Source of the DNA: Epiperipatus broadwayi
Lineage: Eukaryota; Onychophora; Udeonychophora; Euonychophora; Peripatidae
Length of the DNA stretch: 64,000 nt
Assembly: GCA_028023455.1 (NCBI GenBank)
Contig: JAQFVV010000321.1
Coordinates: 560,001-624,000, forward strand
Direction: 5' to 3'
Numbering within the stretch: the stretch's first letter is position 1; every line of letters starts with the position of its first letter. The notes beneath the pieces are model-generated. The model worked only from the letters and a program-made list of their open reading frames with translations, was not told where the DNA came from and did not search any database. Both the position numbers and the translations under genes were made by a program. Shown one piece after another: positions 37,440 through 49,669 of the stretch.

Positions 37440-38270
37440 GAATGGTGATTTAAATACTATTCCTTGGTCCATGTACAGCTGTATTTTACTTATAAGCATT
37501 TGTAATTCCTTCTCTTATAGACGTGTATTATTTTCTTAAGCATTTTTAATTCTTCCCAGTATAACCATGCTTTGTACTTAACATTTATTATTCCATCATC
37601 GATAGACATATTTTAATTATATAGCATTTATATTTCATTCAGATTGATATATGTGGTAAATATGATTTATACTAGTGCAGACATATATTGTTTATTAAAA
37701 TATAATCATTTATGATTTATTCCTTTAAAGACATTTTGATTATAAACATATAAGTATTTGGGATTTATTTCGATACAGACATAGCATGTGTCTAAAATAT
37801 AAGTATTCATGATTTATTCCAACAAAGATGTATTTTGTATATAAAATATAATCATTTATGATTTATTCCATTAAAGATATATTTTGCAGATAAGATATAA
37901 GTATTTATGATTTATTTCAATACAGATGTATTTGGTATATAAAATGTATAAGTATTTATGATTTATCCCAATAAAAATGTATTTTGCATATAAAAATATG
38001 AGTATTTATGATTTATTTCAATGCAGATGTATTTTGTATATAAAAATATAAGTATTTATGATTTATCTCAATAAAGACATATATTGTATACAAACATATA
38101 AGTATTTATAATTTTTTTTAATACAAACGTATTTTGCAGATAAGATATAAGCATTTATGCTTTATTTCAATACAGACGTATTTTGTATATAAAAATATAA
38201 GAATTTATGATTTATCCCAATAAAAACATATTCTGCATATAAAAATATGAGTATTTATGATTTATAAAAT
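37440..38270 (+). repeat. 50-bp minisatellite
   Basis: The unit is AGTATTTATGATTTAT followed by TCAATACAGATGTATTTTG and TATATAAAAATATA. Anchors at 37703, 37753, 37802, 37851, 37900, 37951, 38001, 38051, 38101, 38151, 38200 and 38250 give a 49-51 bp period. More diverged units extend left to about 37440. Confidence 0.9.
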
Positions 38271-38279
38271 CATTACCTT

Positions 38280-40815
38280 CATTTTCATCTGATGTGTTCA
38301 TCCACTATAGGTCATTATTGTATTTTGGAAAAGAGTTGGTTTACTTAAGCTGAATGACATTGTTTAATTTCCACTGGTATTCACCCAGGCATGGCTTGGA
38401 GATTCATGGCTGCAGGTAGAGAGAGAAAGCTATTACTGACTAGCCTATCATTCTTATGCTTCCCATATTAATACTTTTCCACCAATTGTAGGGTTCACAC
38501 TTAGTAAAACTAGATTTCTAAGCTGGGATGAGCTGTGTCACTGTAAATATAATTATTCCAAAGGCGACTCTGCACTAAAACCACCTGGGAACTAAACAGC
38601 TAAACAACACATAGATAGATCTCCTTTTGAACTTCAAGCTCCTCTAGATTAATTTAGCATGACTTCACTGTATCTGATTTTCCAAAAAGCGTTCATTTAA
38701 GCCCATGTGTTTTTCTCTTTTTGATAATTGGATAATTTAGTTTTAGTGGGAATAGATGAAGAATTGGGCAGATAATGCCTTTTTTTCCAAATTTGATAAA
38801 CTTTGCCCCAAGTGATTATTATACTTTGTATACAACAACATCAGTTCAAAAATTAAAAATATAATATTTTAATAAATGCTTAAAGATGTATTTATTTCAT
38901 GATTTAAAAATTATAAAAATCAATGATGAAATTTATCTTTTTTTCAATTCTTAATCATTATTTAAAATAATGATTTTCTTTTTTTTATCTTAAATTTAAA
39001 CATTTTGCTTTTTTTTTATAAGATTATTGAAAGTTGGTTTCCTTTATATATGTCTGTCTTACTTCAATTAATCACTTTAGGTGGAAGGGAAAAATAAGTC
39101 TTAAAATATATATGTGAAACACCATGTCTATTTCAATATATATATATATTGAGCTGGTATTTTTCTGCCAGCTCATAATCATACATATATATATACACAC
39201 ATATTTTGTAAAAATAAAATATATACATTGTAATAAACTTATTTTATTCGAAATAAATAAACACACACATATATATTTTGTTAAAATATAAATATTGTTT
39301 TATAATACATAATTTAAAAAAAATAAATTAACACTTAGTTTTAAAATGGGGATTTAAGAAGTTTTTTAGAATTTAAGAAATTAAAATAAATTAGATCAAG
39401 ATCTTGCTTATTGATAAAAGTTTGTCTTTTGTTTAGTCTTTAAACAAAATTCTTAAAGATAGAAAGTAAGAGAAAGCAATTAGTTCTATTTTTGGGACTT
39501 TGACAGTGAAGGTATTTTTATACTATCTATTATGCTGATCAATTGGAATGTTTCTTTGGAATTTTACAATAAAATATTAAATAAAAGAAGAGAATATTAA
39601 AGGTATGAACTGAGACTTTGGAAGAAAAAAATATAATTACGGACTTTCCTTTTGTTCAAAAATTAATTAGATTTCTGCTGAAGTCAAAATATAATCTATA
39701 AGTTTCAATTCGACTCAGACTGTTGAATAGTAAAGACCTAAAAAGCGCAAAATGTTGAATGGCTAGAGCTAACAGAACTTTCCCTTTTGGGAACCTCTTG
39801 CTATTGCCACCTGGAACTGCCTTGTAAATGCTGGACATAGAGAGCTAGCTGAGGAGAAAGGACTGGAAGAAGATACGGACAAATCATGAAGAATATAGAG
39901 TGAAATTTTCCACCCACACAGGATCTACACTGATCGATCAGGGTAAATAGACTTTTTTTGTTGTAATTTCAAGAGACATTTGCATAATAGATTTAAAAAA
40001 GAAAAAAAAAGAAAAGCCTTCACTTAAAATATCTCAAAGTTTCAGCAATAGAAAGGGAGGGATATAGTTTTTAAGTAGATGTACTTACTAATTTAAATTA
40101 ACCCACATTATATTGTTTTTTTTTATTATTTAATTTTTTTGTTATGGCCTATTAATTAAACTTACCTTTAGTTTCTATGATTGTTGTTCTTATAATGTAT
40201 AGATAGGGATACAAAAAATTGTATATTCGATCTAAGGACAAGTAAAAGATTTAGCATTAGAAAGAGGAGGTTTGAGAGCATTTATTTTTAACAAATGCAC
40301 TCTTATAGTAAGTCGCCCTTGAGTTCACTCATAGATATATACCATGATATTTGATGAAATATTGGATAATTGGTAAAGTGATGGCGCATGATCCTTCAAG
40401 AATGATACATGCTAAATCTTGGTTAGAAAGAAAAAGGATCAGGAGGGTTTGATTTGACAAATGCGAGGGAAGGGAATAACCAACAAATAGAATAAAGGTT
40501 AATAAATATTTCACAATATTTAAGCGTCGATCTGTTTTTTTTTTTTTTTTTTAGTTATTATAATTAATTCTTATCTTTCATTTTGTAGTCTTTTGGTCCG
40601 TTAAAAAGAAAATAATTTTAAGGTTTGCAATTGATGATTGCCATTCGTAAATAAATTAATCATTATTATAAAAAAATTTTATAATACGGTCTAGGCAGAA
40701 ATGTTTAGTGGCACTCTCGAATGGCCTCCGTTCGTTGCAATCTCGTAAAATTTAAGAGCGTAACAAAATGTTTTGTTACATATATATATATATATATAAT
40801 GTTTTCATGATTGTA
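38280..40815. other. Mixed intronic stretch, no assignable gene
   Basis: 38280-38700 is of higher complexity, with no open frame, probably an old element. The rest is A+T-rich with (TA)n tracts (39138-39150, 40782-40799). ORFs of about 60 codons near 39072, 39656 and 40329 lack recognisable features. Confidence 0.35.
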
Positions 40816-40817
40816 TG

Positions 40818-41532
40818 ATATATAAATTATTGTTTTTGGGAATAAACCATGTATTATTTTGCATTACAATCCGATATTTTGATAGACTAACATCCACCAT
40901 TGTCAAGATTAACTTTTGAAAGAAAAATCATTAGATCTCAAACAATAACATGACTGAGTGCGAGATGAGAAATGAGATTCAGCATTTACAATATGAGGCT
41001 TATCAAAATGTTTCTCCCTCAGTTTTTTCACCTATTAATTTTAAGTTAATATTAGAAGACAGAGATAAAATGAGAGGTTTCTACATAGCTGGAATACACT
41101 GTGTTCCATCAATCCTATTTAAACCAATAGGTCTTTTTAATATTTCAATTGACTCTCTCATGGTTCTTAAATCATATCTTTCGAACATAGCAAGTATTTT
41201 TGTATTGTCAAAATCAGATTTGTGACCAATTTCTAAAAAATGGGAAGTAAAAACTGATGTCTTAATTTTCTGATTAAAAGCATTTATTTGTTCTTTAATT
41301 CTGACATTTATTCATCTATTAGACTGGCCTACATAGCTTCTTGAGCACCACAAACATGGCATTTCATAAACCCCTGGTGCTCCAAAAATACTCTGTCTTT
41401 AGGTTTGTGTAAAAAATCACCAATTTTCTTGCCAGTAGAAAAAGTTGTCTTTATATTAAAACTAGATAGTCTTCTACTGATTTTATCAATAACTCCCTTA
41501 ATATAAGGCAAAACCCCTCTATTATAAGATGA
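40818..41532 (-). pseudogene. Penelope-like element 3' end, left arm of palindrome (GIY-YIG region)
   Basis: On the minus strand the reading shows GVLPYIKGVIDKISRRLSSF, IKTTF and KPKDRV, the linker between RT and endonuclease in PLEs. A frame change near 41370-41385 leads to a VYEMPC...SYVGQ-like GIY-YIG segment and RIKEQINAF. The outer part (40818-40930) is the 3' UTR, ending with GGATTGTAATGCAAAATAAT. The RT domain itself is absent (5' truncation at the palindrome centre). Confidence 0.85.
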
Positions 41533-41548
41533 GGATAGAATTGACAAC

Positions 41549-42234
41549 TCATCTTATAATTATAATAGAGTGGTTTTGCCTTATATTAAGGGAGTTACAT
41601 AAGATCAGTAGAAGACTATCTAGTTTTAATGTAAAGACAACTTTTTCTACTGGCAAGAAAATTGGTGATTTTTTTTATACAAACCTAAAGACAGAGTATT
41701 TTTGAAACACCAGAGGGTTTATGAAATTCCATGTTTGCAGCACTCAAGAAGCTATGTAGGCCAGTCTAATAGATGAATAAATGTCAGAATTAAAGAACAT
41801 ATAAATGCTTTTAATCAGAAAATTAAGACATCAGTTTTTACTTCCCATTTTTTAGAAATTGGTCACAAACCTGATTTTGATAGTACAAAAATACTTGCTA
41901 ATTTGGAAAGATATGATTTAAGAACCATGAGAAAGTCAATTGAAACCAGCTATATGGAAACCTCTCATTTTATCTCTGTCTTCTAATATTAACTTAAAAA
42001 TTAATAGGTGAAAAAACTGAGGGAAATAAACCTTTTGATAAGCCTCATATTGTGAATGCTTAACTACTTCAAGTTGAATCTTATTTCTCATCTTGCACTC
42101 AGTCATGTTATTGTTTGAGATTTAATGATTTTTTTTTCAAAAGTTAACCTTGACAGTGGCGGATCCTAGTCTGTCGAAATATCAAATTGTAATGCAAAAT
42201 AATACATGGTTTAGTCCCCAAAATAATAATTTAT
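41549..42234 (+). pseudogene. Penelope-like element 3' end, right arm of palindrome
   Basis: An inverted copy of the left arm separated by a 16-bp spacer (41533-41548). It encodes RVYEIPCLQHSRSYVGQSNR and RIKEHINAFNQKIKTSVFTS, a GIY-YIG nuclease core of PLE type, with a frame shift upstream near 41670 in a T run. The frame breaks differ from those of the left arm, so they arose separately after the arms parted. The 3' UTR ends TTGTAATGCAAAATAATACA. Confidence 0.85.
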
Positions 42235-42689
42235 ATATATATAGTTAATGGACATATCTGTACATTCGCTCAACAAAATCCAGAGTCTTAGCAAACCACA
42301 TCAAGGCTGATCAAAGTGAGGTTGTTGAGACCATTAATCCAATCTCACCTCAGTTAATCTACCAACACTCAAAGATTTACTATCTTATAGATGACATATA
42401 TGAGGCCACACCAGTATTTTCTTAATTTGTATGCTGGCATAGGGCATCGGTGAAACATGAGACTATTATATAAATTGTCATGACCAAAGTATAGCTATAT
42501 AGGTGTGACTCAACTAACAGACATCATTAATTTAGACTGTGATTCATAAATATTCAAACAATTAATAACTAACTAATGAATAATGAGCATTTAGACATTA
42601 AGCAGAGTTATATTTAAACAAATTTAATAAAGGAAAAATTTAAGCAATAAAGCAAAATAAAATAAACAATTGAATAATATAATTTTGTT

Positions 42690-42925
42690 TCACTCGCAGG
42701 TGATGATGATAGAATAATTTAAAAGTTATCTGAATTTACACATTTAGTAATGGGCTTCACTCGCAGGTGATGATGATTAAGTAAAGTTACATTTTGTTTA
42801 AATTTAAGGATTTAGATTTGATCTCACTCACAGGTGATGATTAAATAAAGTAAAATTTAAGGTTAAAGGCTGTTTAATTTACACAATTATTATTTTCTCT
42901 CACTCTCAGGTAATGATGATTTGTA
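42690..42925 (+). repeat. Four direct copies of a CACTCRCAGGTGATGATGAT-like motif
   Basis: TTTCACTCGCAGGTGATGAT near 42690, CTTCACTCGCAGGTGATGAT near 42757, TCTCACTCACAGGTGATGAT near 42824 and TCTCACTCTCAGGTAATGAT near 42899 are spaced about 67-75 bp. This is a short diverged tandem repeat. Confidence 0.7.
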
Positions 42926-43595
42926 ATTTATCAAGTTACATTTTATGAGTTCTATTATTATGGTAATACAGATTTATTTCAAGTTTAGCTCATGATTAGC
43001 TATGCCCTATTTATGCTATGTTTTGACACTTAGATTTGCCTTAATTAATCTGCAGAAGTGATCATCATCAATTATAATTAGTAATTTATTTGATCAGTAC
43101 ACAATTCTCTATACTAAGGCATATATAAAACATACAATCTTAGTCCATGCATTTTGAAGGTGTCCTTGCTTATAGGATTTGTTACCATGTAACCAATTCC
43201 TTTTTCTACCAAGCCCATTGCTGTGAAAGTGAAAGAGACCCTTTTAGTCCAGGTGATCAGACAGCTATATCAAGATATGTGGATGCTTCTGATCCAGTCT
43301 TAAGCTGAAGTAATGGGATGACCCTTAAAATCAAACCCACTGTAGAATGAGAGCTGTCTGAACTAAAGATATGGGATGGTCATCAAAACTGGAAGCCCAT
43401 TCAAGAAATAATATATAGCAATAGGTAAATGCATGTGTGCACTTCTTAAGAACACATTCGCCTCACTGACTACATTAATATATATAAAATTGAGATGCGA
43501 AACATTAATTTCTTTCTATAGAACCACCATAAATCAGTTCATAAATTAGCATTTATAATTATGCTATTAAAGAAATATAACAAATCTAATTTATT

Positions 43596-43612
43596 AAGCT
43601 ATCTATAAAGGC

Positions 43613-43650
<38 letters not shown>

Positions 43651-43669
43651 GCCTTTATAGATAGCTTAA
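43596..43669. repeat. (TA)n-centred perfect hairpin
   Basis: AAGCTATCTATAAAGGCATT, (TA)n, then AATGCCTTTATAGATAGCTT. The unique arms of about 20 bp are perfect complements around the TA tract. A second (TA)n with weaker arms (ATCCTTAT/ATAAGGA) follows at 43671-43710. Confidence 0.85.
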
Positions 43670-46600
43670 TCCTTATTATATTTATATATATATATATATA
43701 TATATAAGGAGGACTACAGCATATTCTGGGCTAATTATAAGATGAAATTCTAATTTATGCTGCATTTAATCACTTCAGCTAAATATTAACAACCCAATGC
43801 AAAATTAATTAAGCTTTATTTACTAGTTTCAGAAGGGAGTTTAGTGTGTGTGCTATAAAAGCAAATTATTCATATGTGAGAACCTCTAATCATTTCTCAT
43901 TAGTTAACTTAAATGTGAGTAAACTCCATTCTGAATCAACATAGCATAAACATATAAATAAATAATTGAAAATAATATTGGCATAGACTTAACTAAAAAA
44001 CATATAAAATTATAATTAAGATTTCACATAAGTGAAATCTAAGCTTTGGCTTTCTTTACTTAGTGCTAAGAAACAAAATTAAGATATTAATAAATTATTT
44101 TAACTCAGCTTAAATCTGATTTAATCAGTTGACTAAATTATGTTAAATCAGGCAAGATTTATGATACCAAATAATAATTACAAAAGTTATATTTTAGTTA
44201 GTGAATCAGTATTTGATAGTTTGAAATATATTAGTTTAAATTATATGCAATCAGTTTAAATTGGCAATATTTGTGATACCAAATAATATTACAAAAGTTA
44301 CATTTTACTTTAAAAATTACTATTCAAAGGTTTGAAATACATTACTTTAAATTATATTGACCATTTATAATAACTTGAGCTAGCTTTAATAGGTTATGGG
44401 ATTTAGTTTAAAGTTCATTTTAAATTTGCAGAAATTTTACCAGTTTAAGTCCTTTTCTCAGGCATATTTCCTACGCATGGTTATTAACAGTTGAGGTTGA
44501 GCTTGCTGCTACTTGTGTGGGTGTTGGCCATCCTGTTCTCTATACTGTAGACTTTTCTTCAGGCTCTGGAGAGCCAGTATTTTACCAAACTCTTAGTCAA
44601 ACATTTTCAATATTAACCACTCTAGCAATCTAGCTTTAATAATTTTAATAACAGTTCCACCCTTACAAAATGGCTGCAATAGTTTTTATACCTTTCCTCC
44701 CCCCCCTCTCTTTTTACTTTAGTCACATGCATTTTCTTTATTAACTACCTGTAATAAAGTGAAAACCAAAATCACATTTTTCTTTATAGTTCTTAATTAT
44801 GTCTTAAATTTCAGATTCATCTTCCTAATTAGTTTACTACCTTTTGACATGGCAGTGACTCCTGCTGTTATTGACTTGTTTACCCACTTTGGTCAATTTA
44901 ATTTCTTTCACCTCACTTCAAAATCTACTTTTATTTTTAACTTTATAAGCAGATCAAAATTATAGTGAGATGAATCAATTTTATTATTCCATTGCGAAAA
45001 ACGAATCTAAAATCTTTAGTACTTTTATGAAATTTAACAACGCTTTATTATCTATGTGTAACACGTAAACAGAATTTAAATATACATATATGCAGGCATA
45101 TAATTTCAAATATTATATTATAAAATTATTTAAAAATATTACATTTATAAAACTAATTAAATAAAGAAAACTTATAATGTTTAAATCTGTCACACTATTT
45201 CTTCTTCTCTGAATATTCATATATCTCAGTTACACATACATCAAGATTTACCTTTATTTAGTAAACAGTAATATATAGGTGCACATATAAGTTGATTAAT
45301 TATTTATATACATACACTTTCCATGTTGTATGCTATAATATACACACACATACATAACTATTATTATTAATTTTGAAATTAGCATGATATACGAAGATTT
45401 GGGTATATAGGTACATAAATAAAAGTACTACTATAGCATATAGTAGGTGAAACAATAGGATAGATATATCTGACTGTTTCAATATATATAATATAATTTC
45501 TCAATTTATTATTACAAATTACATGATCCTTTTTAAAATTTTGCTTATATTATCATCATGCATAATATACATATAAAAACTCATTTGTGTTATACACATG
45601 TGCTTGATGAAAAGTGCTGTATACTTTCAGTTTAATAAACAATATGTACTCCACTGTAATCAAAGCTTATTAACCAAATATAAGCTATTGTATATAATGT
45701 ACACAAGTGAGACCTAGAACAAAATTAATGGATTTTCAAACTTCACTATAATACATATTTACTGAATAATAAAATGTTTTAATTTACAAATAAAATTTAT
45801 TTTTTAAAATATCTATTCACTGATTGTTATATAAATCAGTTTTTTTTTTGTTTAAGGAAATTATTGCTCTGCCTTTGGGGCAAAAGTAAAAACATTATAA
45901 TAAAAACAAACCTTTAGTATTTTACAAGCATATTCATAATGTTAGAGTAGACACACAGACAATGGTAAAGTGCTGTTATATTATTTTGCAAAAATTTATT
46001 TCAGTTTTTTAAATTTATTTGAATTTTATTTTACCATTAGCATATACAATTCACTCATTCTTTCTATTTAGGAGACAATAAGTTAGTCTCATATGATTGA
46101 GAGAGAGAAGAATTTTAAATATTTGCTCTGCCCAAAGCACTAAAACATTGCTATATCTTTTTCCATATATTAGTTGTAACTAGAAACACTTTTAATTAAA
46201 AATAAATATTCAAGTTTTCTTATTCCCATTAAAATTATGTGACAGCATAATATATATTCTAAAAATTATGAAAATTAATTTAATATTAAATAGATACAAA
46301 TGTTGCATTTTATTATCAGTTGTCATCACATTTATTAATTTGACAAAAATGTGTATATATGTATAATTTTAACATCACAATAATCAACTAAGCTTAAAAA
46401 TTGGCTTTAATATTAATTATATTGATTAAATGCAAGTACAATTTTTTTCGTAATTTATTTCCAAACTTTTTTTCTTAATTTAGAGTTCAATAGTAAAAGT
46501 CTTTAGAATGCATATAATTTATAAATAAAATAATATTAAAGTGATATGTTTTAGTAAATAAAAAAAGGAAATCAGAATGAAAAATAAAAAAAGACCTATA

Positions 46601-46831
46601 AATAAAAATTAAATTCAAAAATTATTATTAATAGTTAATTAATGCTAACAAATATCATATGGTTGTGTGTAGATATATTTAATAAAAATTTAACTATATA
46701 TGTTGAATTCATATATTTTTAGATACAAAATCAATTAGAATAATAGTCCTAAAGTATAAAATATGCACCTTTTTCTTGAATTTGTATAATAATTATAAAA
46801 AGATTACCTACTGACAGACCTCCCCCCCCCC

Positions 46832-47810
46832 AGTAAAGACACATGGCTTGACACCATTGTTAAACAACAATTTCTATACATCGGGCACTCAACAGCAGAG
46901 TTTAATAATAAAATCAACATCTGGCTGGCACATCGCCTGCTGAATCCTGAAAATACAGCTATTTATACTCACCTAGGGTGCAGCTATCATAAAATCACCA
47001 CAATATTTAAATATCTGCTACTGGAGCCCAAACTTTTGGATTATCTGATCAAGGTGAATATGGGCTCCATGCCAACTAATACATTCTTACACTACAAGCA
47101 GTTTCTAAATAAAATAGACCCAATTTGTCATGCCTGCTCTAGAGGAGAGGAGACTTTTAATCATCTGTTAAATATATGTTCAGGCTATAACGGTGTTAAA
47201 AGTGTCATCTCTCAACACTGCTTATAGCAGTGGATAAAATCCTAGACATCAGGGGTTGTCTCTTCTCTGGAGACTTTACAGTTATCAGGTTATCTATCTT
47301 CCTGACATACGCTTTTTGGTACACAAAATGCAGGACAAAGTTTACACAACCAAAACCGAACCCCAAGGCTATATTTTGCGATAAGCTCAAAAGCTCTTCA
47401 AAACAAGGATAAGATATTATCCTCTAGATTTTTATTTATTAATACATGGAGCCTACTAGTATGGCCCACAGACTCTACATGAGTATTGAACCTGATATAT
47501 CCACATTGTAGTGTATCATAAATGAAGTAGTCTATGATGTAACATGCCGGATTCTACTAGAGAGACATTGATTTCACACTACATGTATCCCAGCTGATAA
47601 GTTAGCATTATTGGGCCAACCTCAAAAGGGGTGGTCAATACCAACAAAATGGAATGTATGTACTCATTTATCAACCTGCTAGTGCAGAGAATGGCTCTGG
47701 TATACATCTTCCAGACCAATACCAGCAATGGATGAGCCAACATTAACAAAGTGCATTTATTATTCATCTGTACAATTTTATGATGTCAATAAATTTTTTT
47801 TTAAATTATA
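46832..47810 (+). pseudogene. LINE 3' end: C-terminal CCHC domain and 3' UTR
   Basis: A frame open from 46832 to 47227 (132 codons) encodes the end of a LINE ORF2. It has LAHRLLNPENTAIYTHLGCS, then KVNMGSMPTNTFLHYKQFL, then DPICHACSRGEETFNHLLNI and C. The C-H-A-C...H...C pattern (CX2CX7HX4C) after a P-T-N-x-F-L-H block is the C-terminal zinc finger of LINEs such as R1/R4-like groups. A stop/frame shift follows, and the next frame (47230-47412) continues the same protein (GCLFSGDFTVIRLSIFLTYA). The 3' UTR runs to a T-rich end after AATAAA (about 47789). A 5'-truncated, relatively young copy. Confidence 0.75.
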
Positions 47811-48334
47811 AAAAGATACTTAATAGTCAATGTTGTTGCCAAAAAAGTCCTATAAAAGAAATAGCAGAGAGAAATTAAAATTGGAAAAAAAAAATTAAAA
47901 ATTAAAAAGTGTTAATAAGTTAATTGGAAAAAAGGAATATTTGACACAATGTAAGTTCACTTTATATAATTAAAATGGGAATAGTATATTTTAAAATACT
48001 AAATAAATTGATAAAAAATGACAGTAAATTATACTAAATGTGATTTTATATATATATATAAATTGAATACCTTTACTTTTTTGATTTTTTGAAAAAATTA
48101 AATTATAGATTTGCATAAAAATATGTGATTAATAATAAATGTATTTTTTATGTAAATATGTATATTAAAATGAGATTATTATACAAAACCCCATCACATG
48201 ATCTTAACTTACACATTGTTACTTACTAGCTTAGACTTCTTTCCCCTCTATTTTTATGCCAACCAATGTAAGCTTTAATAATGAATAGATGTCAGATAGT
48301 AGTGCTTAATAAATTATTATTTAGCATGGTCCTA

Positions 48335-48392
48335 TCCAAATGTCCCAAACTTGTTTTTCACTTAAGGCTTTTATCAATGAGGAGTTTTTTGG
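48335..48392 (-). ncRNA. Hammerhead ribozyme motif, degenerate
   Basis: Minus strand: TCCTCA, TTGATAA, AAGCC-TTA-AGTGA, AAAACAAGTTTGGGAC, ATTTGG. The fold position is clear by comparison with other copies; core bases are lost. Confidence 0.5.
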
Positions 48393-48763
48393 ACTTTTTA
48401 AAACATATACATGCATCTTATGAACTGAATGCAACTTTACTATAGTAACCATTTTTTACTTATTATTTAACTATCAGTCTAAATTTTTTTTTTTTTTTTT
48501 TATAAATTTTCAATATAAGCTTATTTGTTTGCAATGTTATATAGATTTGAAAGATGTCCAGTTCCTATATATTATGGTAACCTCAGTTTTTATAACTTTA
48601 AGCATCTTTATTATTTGGCCAGAATTGGTATAAAACTACTAATACATCACACGATTTTAACTGACACTTGTTACTACTAGTAAATTCTTCTATCTTTTCT
48701 ATTTTTATGCTATTCAGATGTGAAATAGTAGTGTTTAATAAATCTTATCCAGTGCTCTGCTGT

Positions 48764-48812
48764 TCCAATATTACCAGACCAATTTTTAGCTTATGTCTTT
48801 CATCAGTGAGAT
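48764..48812 (-). ncRNA. Hammerhead ribozyme motif, GAAA box changed
   Basis: Minus strand: TCTCA, CTGATGA, AAGA-CATA-AGCTA, AAAA (instead of GAAA), TTGGTC, TGGTAATATTGG. The core CTGATGA is intact; the G12 equivalent is missing. Confidence 0.55.
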
Positions 48813-48889
48813 GGCTGATGTAAAAGTAAGTGCTAGATGAAAATTGATTAGATTCAAAAAATACATGTATATGTTAAATGGAAACCCCA

Positions 48890-48942
48890 AAAAATCCTAA
48901 CCAATAAAAGTCATAAGCTAGAAACTAATCAGAGGATATTTG
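48890..48942 (+). ncRNA. Hammerhead ribozyme motif, degenerate
   Basis: CCAATAA in place of CTGATGA, then AAGTCATAAGCTA, GAAACTAATC, AGAGGATATTTG. Partner of 48764-48812; only about 78 bp separate them. Confidence 0.5.
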
Positions 48943-49360
48943 AATTGAATAATACTAAATAAGGATTTATTAAGCATTACCATCTGGAATCTATTGACTA
49001 TTAAAGCTTACCCTGGTTAGTGTAGAAGTAAGGAGAACAAGAATTTGCTAGTGAGTAGCAATGTCTAAGCTAAAATCATTTGATTTGTGTTGATAATGTT
49101 GAAGAATCATTGCTTTTGTACCAATTAATTGCCAAAAATAAAGATGTTTAAGATTTAAAAATAACCAAGGCAACATAATATATAGAAATTAAAATGGTTT
49201 CAGATCCACATTAACTATGCAAGTAAATAAGCTTCATTTAAAAAAATTAAAAAGTTTTTTTGAATTTAAGTTGTTAGTTTGATAGTATAACAAAAAAGTA
49301 AAAAATGGCTGCTAGAAGAATGTACATTGGATCTAAAAGAACCATGTGTGTTGTTCAAAA

Positions 49361-49429
49361 ATCCAAAAAAAAAAAAAAACTTCTCACTGATGAAAGCCAT
49401 AAGCTCAAATATTAGTTTCGGATATTTGG
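49361..49429 (+). ncRNA. Hammerhead ribozyme motif, degenerate
   Basis: TTCTCA-CTGATGA-AAGC-CATAA-GCT is followed by CAAATATTAGTTTC instead of GAAACTAGTC. The core first box is intact, the second is lost. An A run has expanded in the distal stem I. Confidence 0.55.
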
Positions 49430-49559
49430 ATGAGGCAGTACTGGATTAGGTTTTATTTAAGCATTACCATCTGGAATATATTAATTACTAAAGCTTACAC
49501 TGGATGGAATAAAAAAAGAGAATAAAATATTATTGTATATTTATTTAAAAAATATTACA

Positions 49560-49665
49560 ATGCAATTGTAGTTTATAGTTCTGAAGAAGACTCCTATGCA
49601 GTCAAAACTCGAAAATAATTGAATTAAGCATTGTGAAATAGCAAATTTAATCAACATTTCTACTG
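49560..49665 (+). mobile_element. Penelope-like element tail fragment
   Basis: CTGAAGAAGACTCCTATGCA, GTCAAAACTCGAAAATAATTG and AATTAAGCATTGTGAAATAG resemble the 3' UTR ends of PLEs, which typically carry GAAGAAGACTC...GTCGAAACG before the tail. A fragment only. Confidence 0.5.
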
Positions 49666-49669
49666 ACTT

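Larger units (their letters stand above)
42240..46825. other. Long intronic stretch with minor repeats
   Basis: No gene. Contains the four-fold GCAGGTGATGATGAT-like repeat (42690-42925), a (TA)n hairpin (43596-43669), a moderately complex block (43130-43460) and a poly-C tract near 44698-44708. 45000-46825 is A+T-rich and featureless. Confidence 0.4.
48188..49530. mobile_element. Hammerhead-ribozyme repeat element, second subfamily
   Basis: CATCACATGATCTTAACTTA at 48192 and CATCACACGATTTTAACTGA at 48645 start two direct units with a 453-bp period. Minus-strand hammerhead motifs lie at 48335 and 48764. The sequence then turns into inverted copies with plus-strand motifs at 48890 and 49361, ending at AAGCTTACACTGG...AGAGAATAA. 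Sequence differs clearly from the 1.2/26/35-kb subfamily, but period and layout are the same. Confidence 0.7.

Noticed and set aside
40950-41225. 91-codon plus-strand ORF
   Set aside because: Antisense of the GIY-YIG region in the left palindrome arm.
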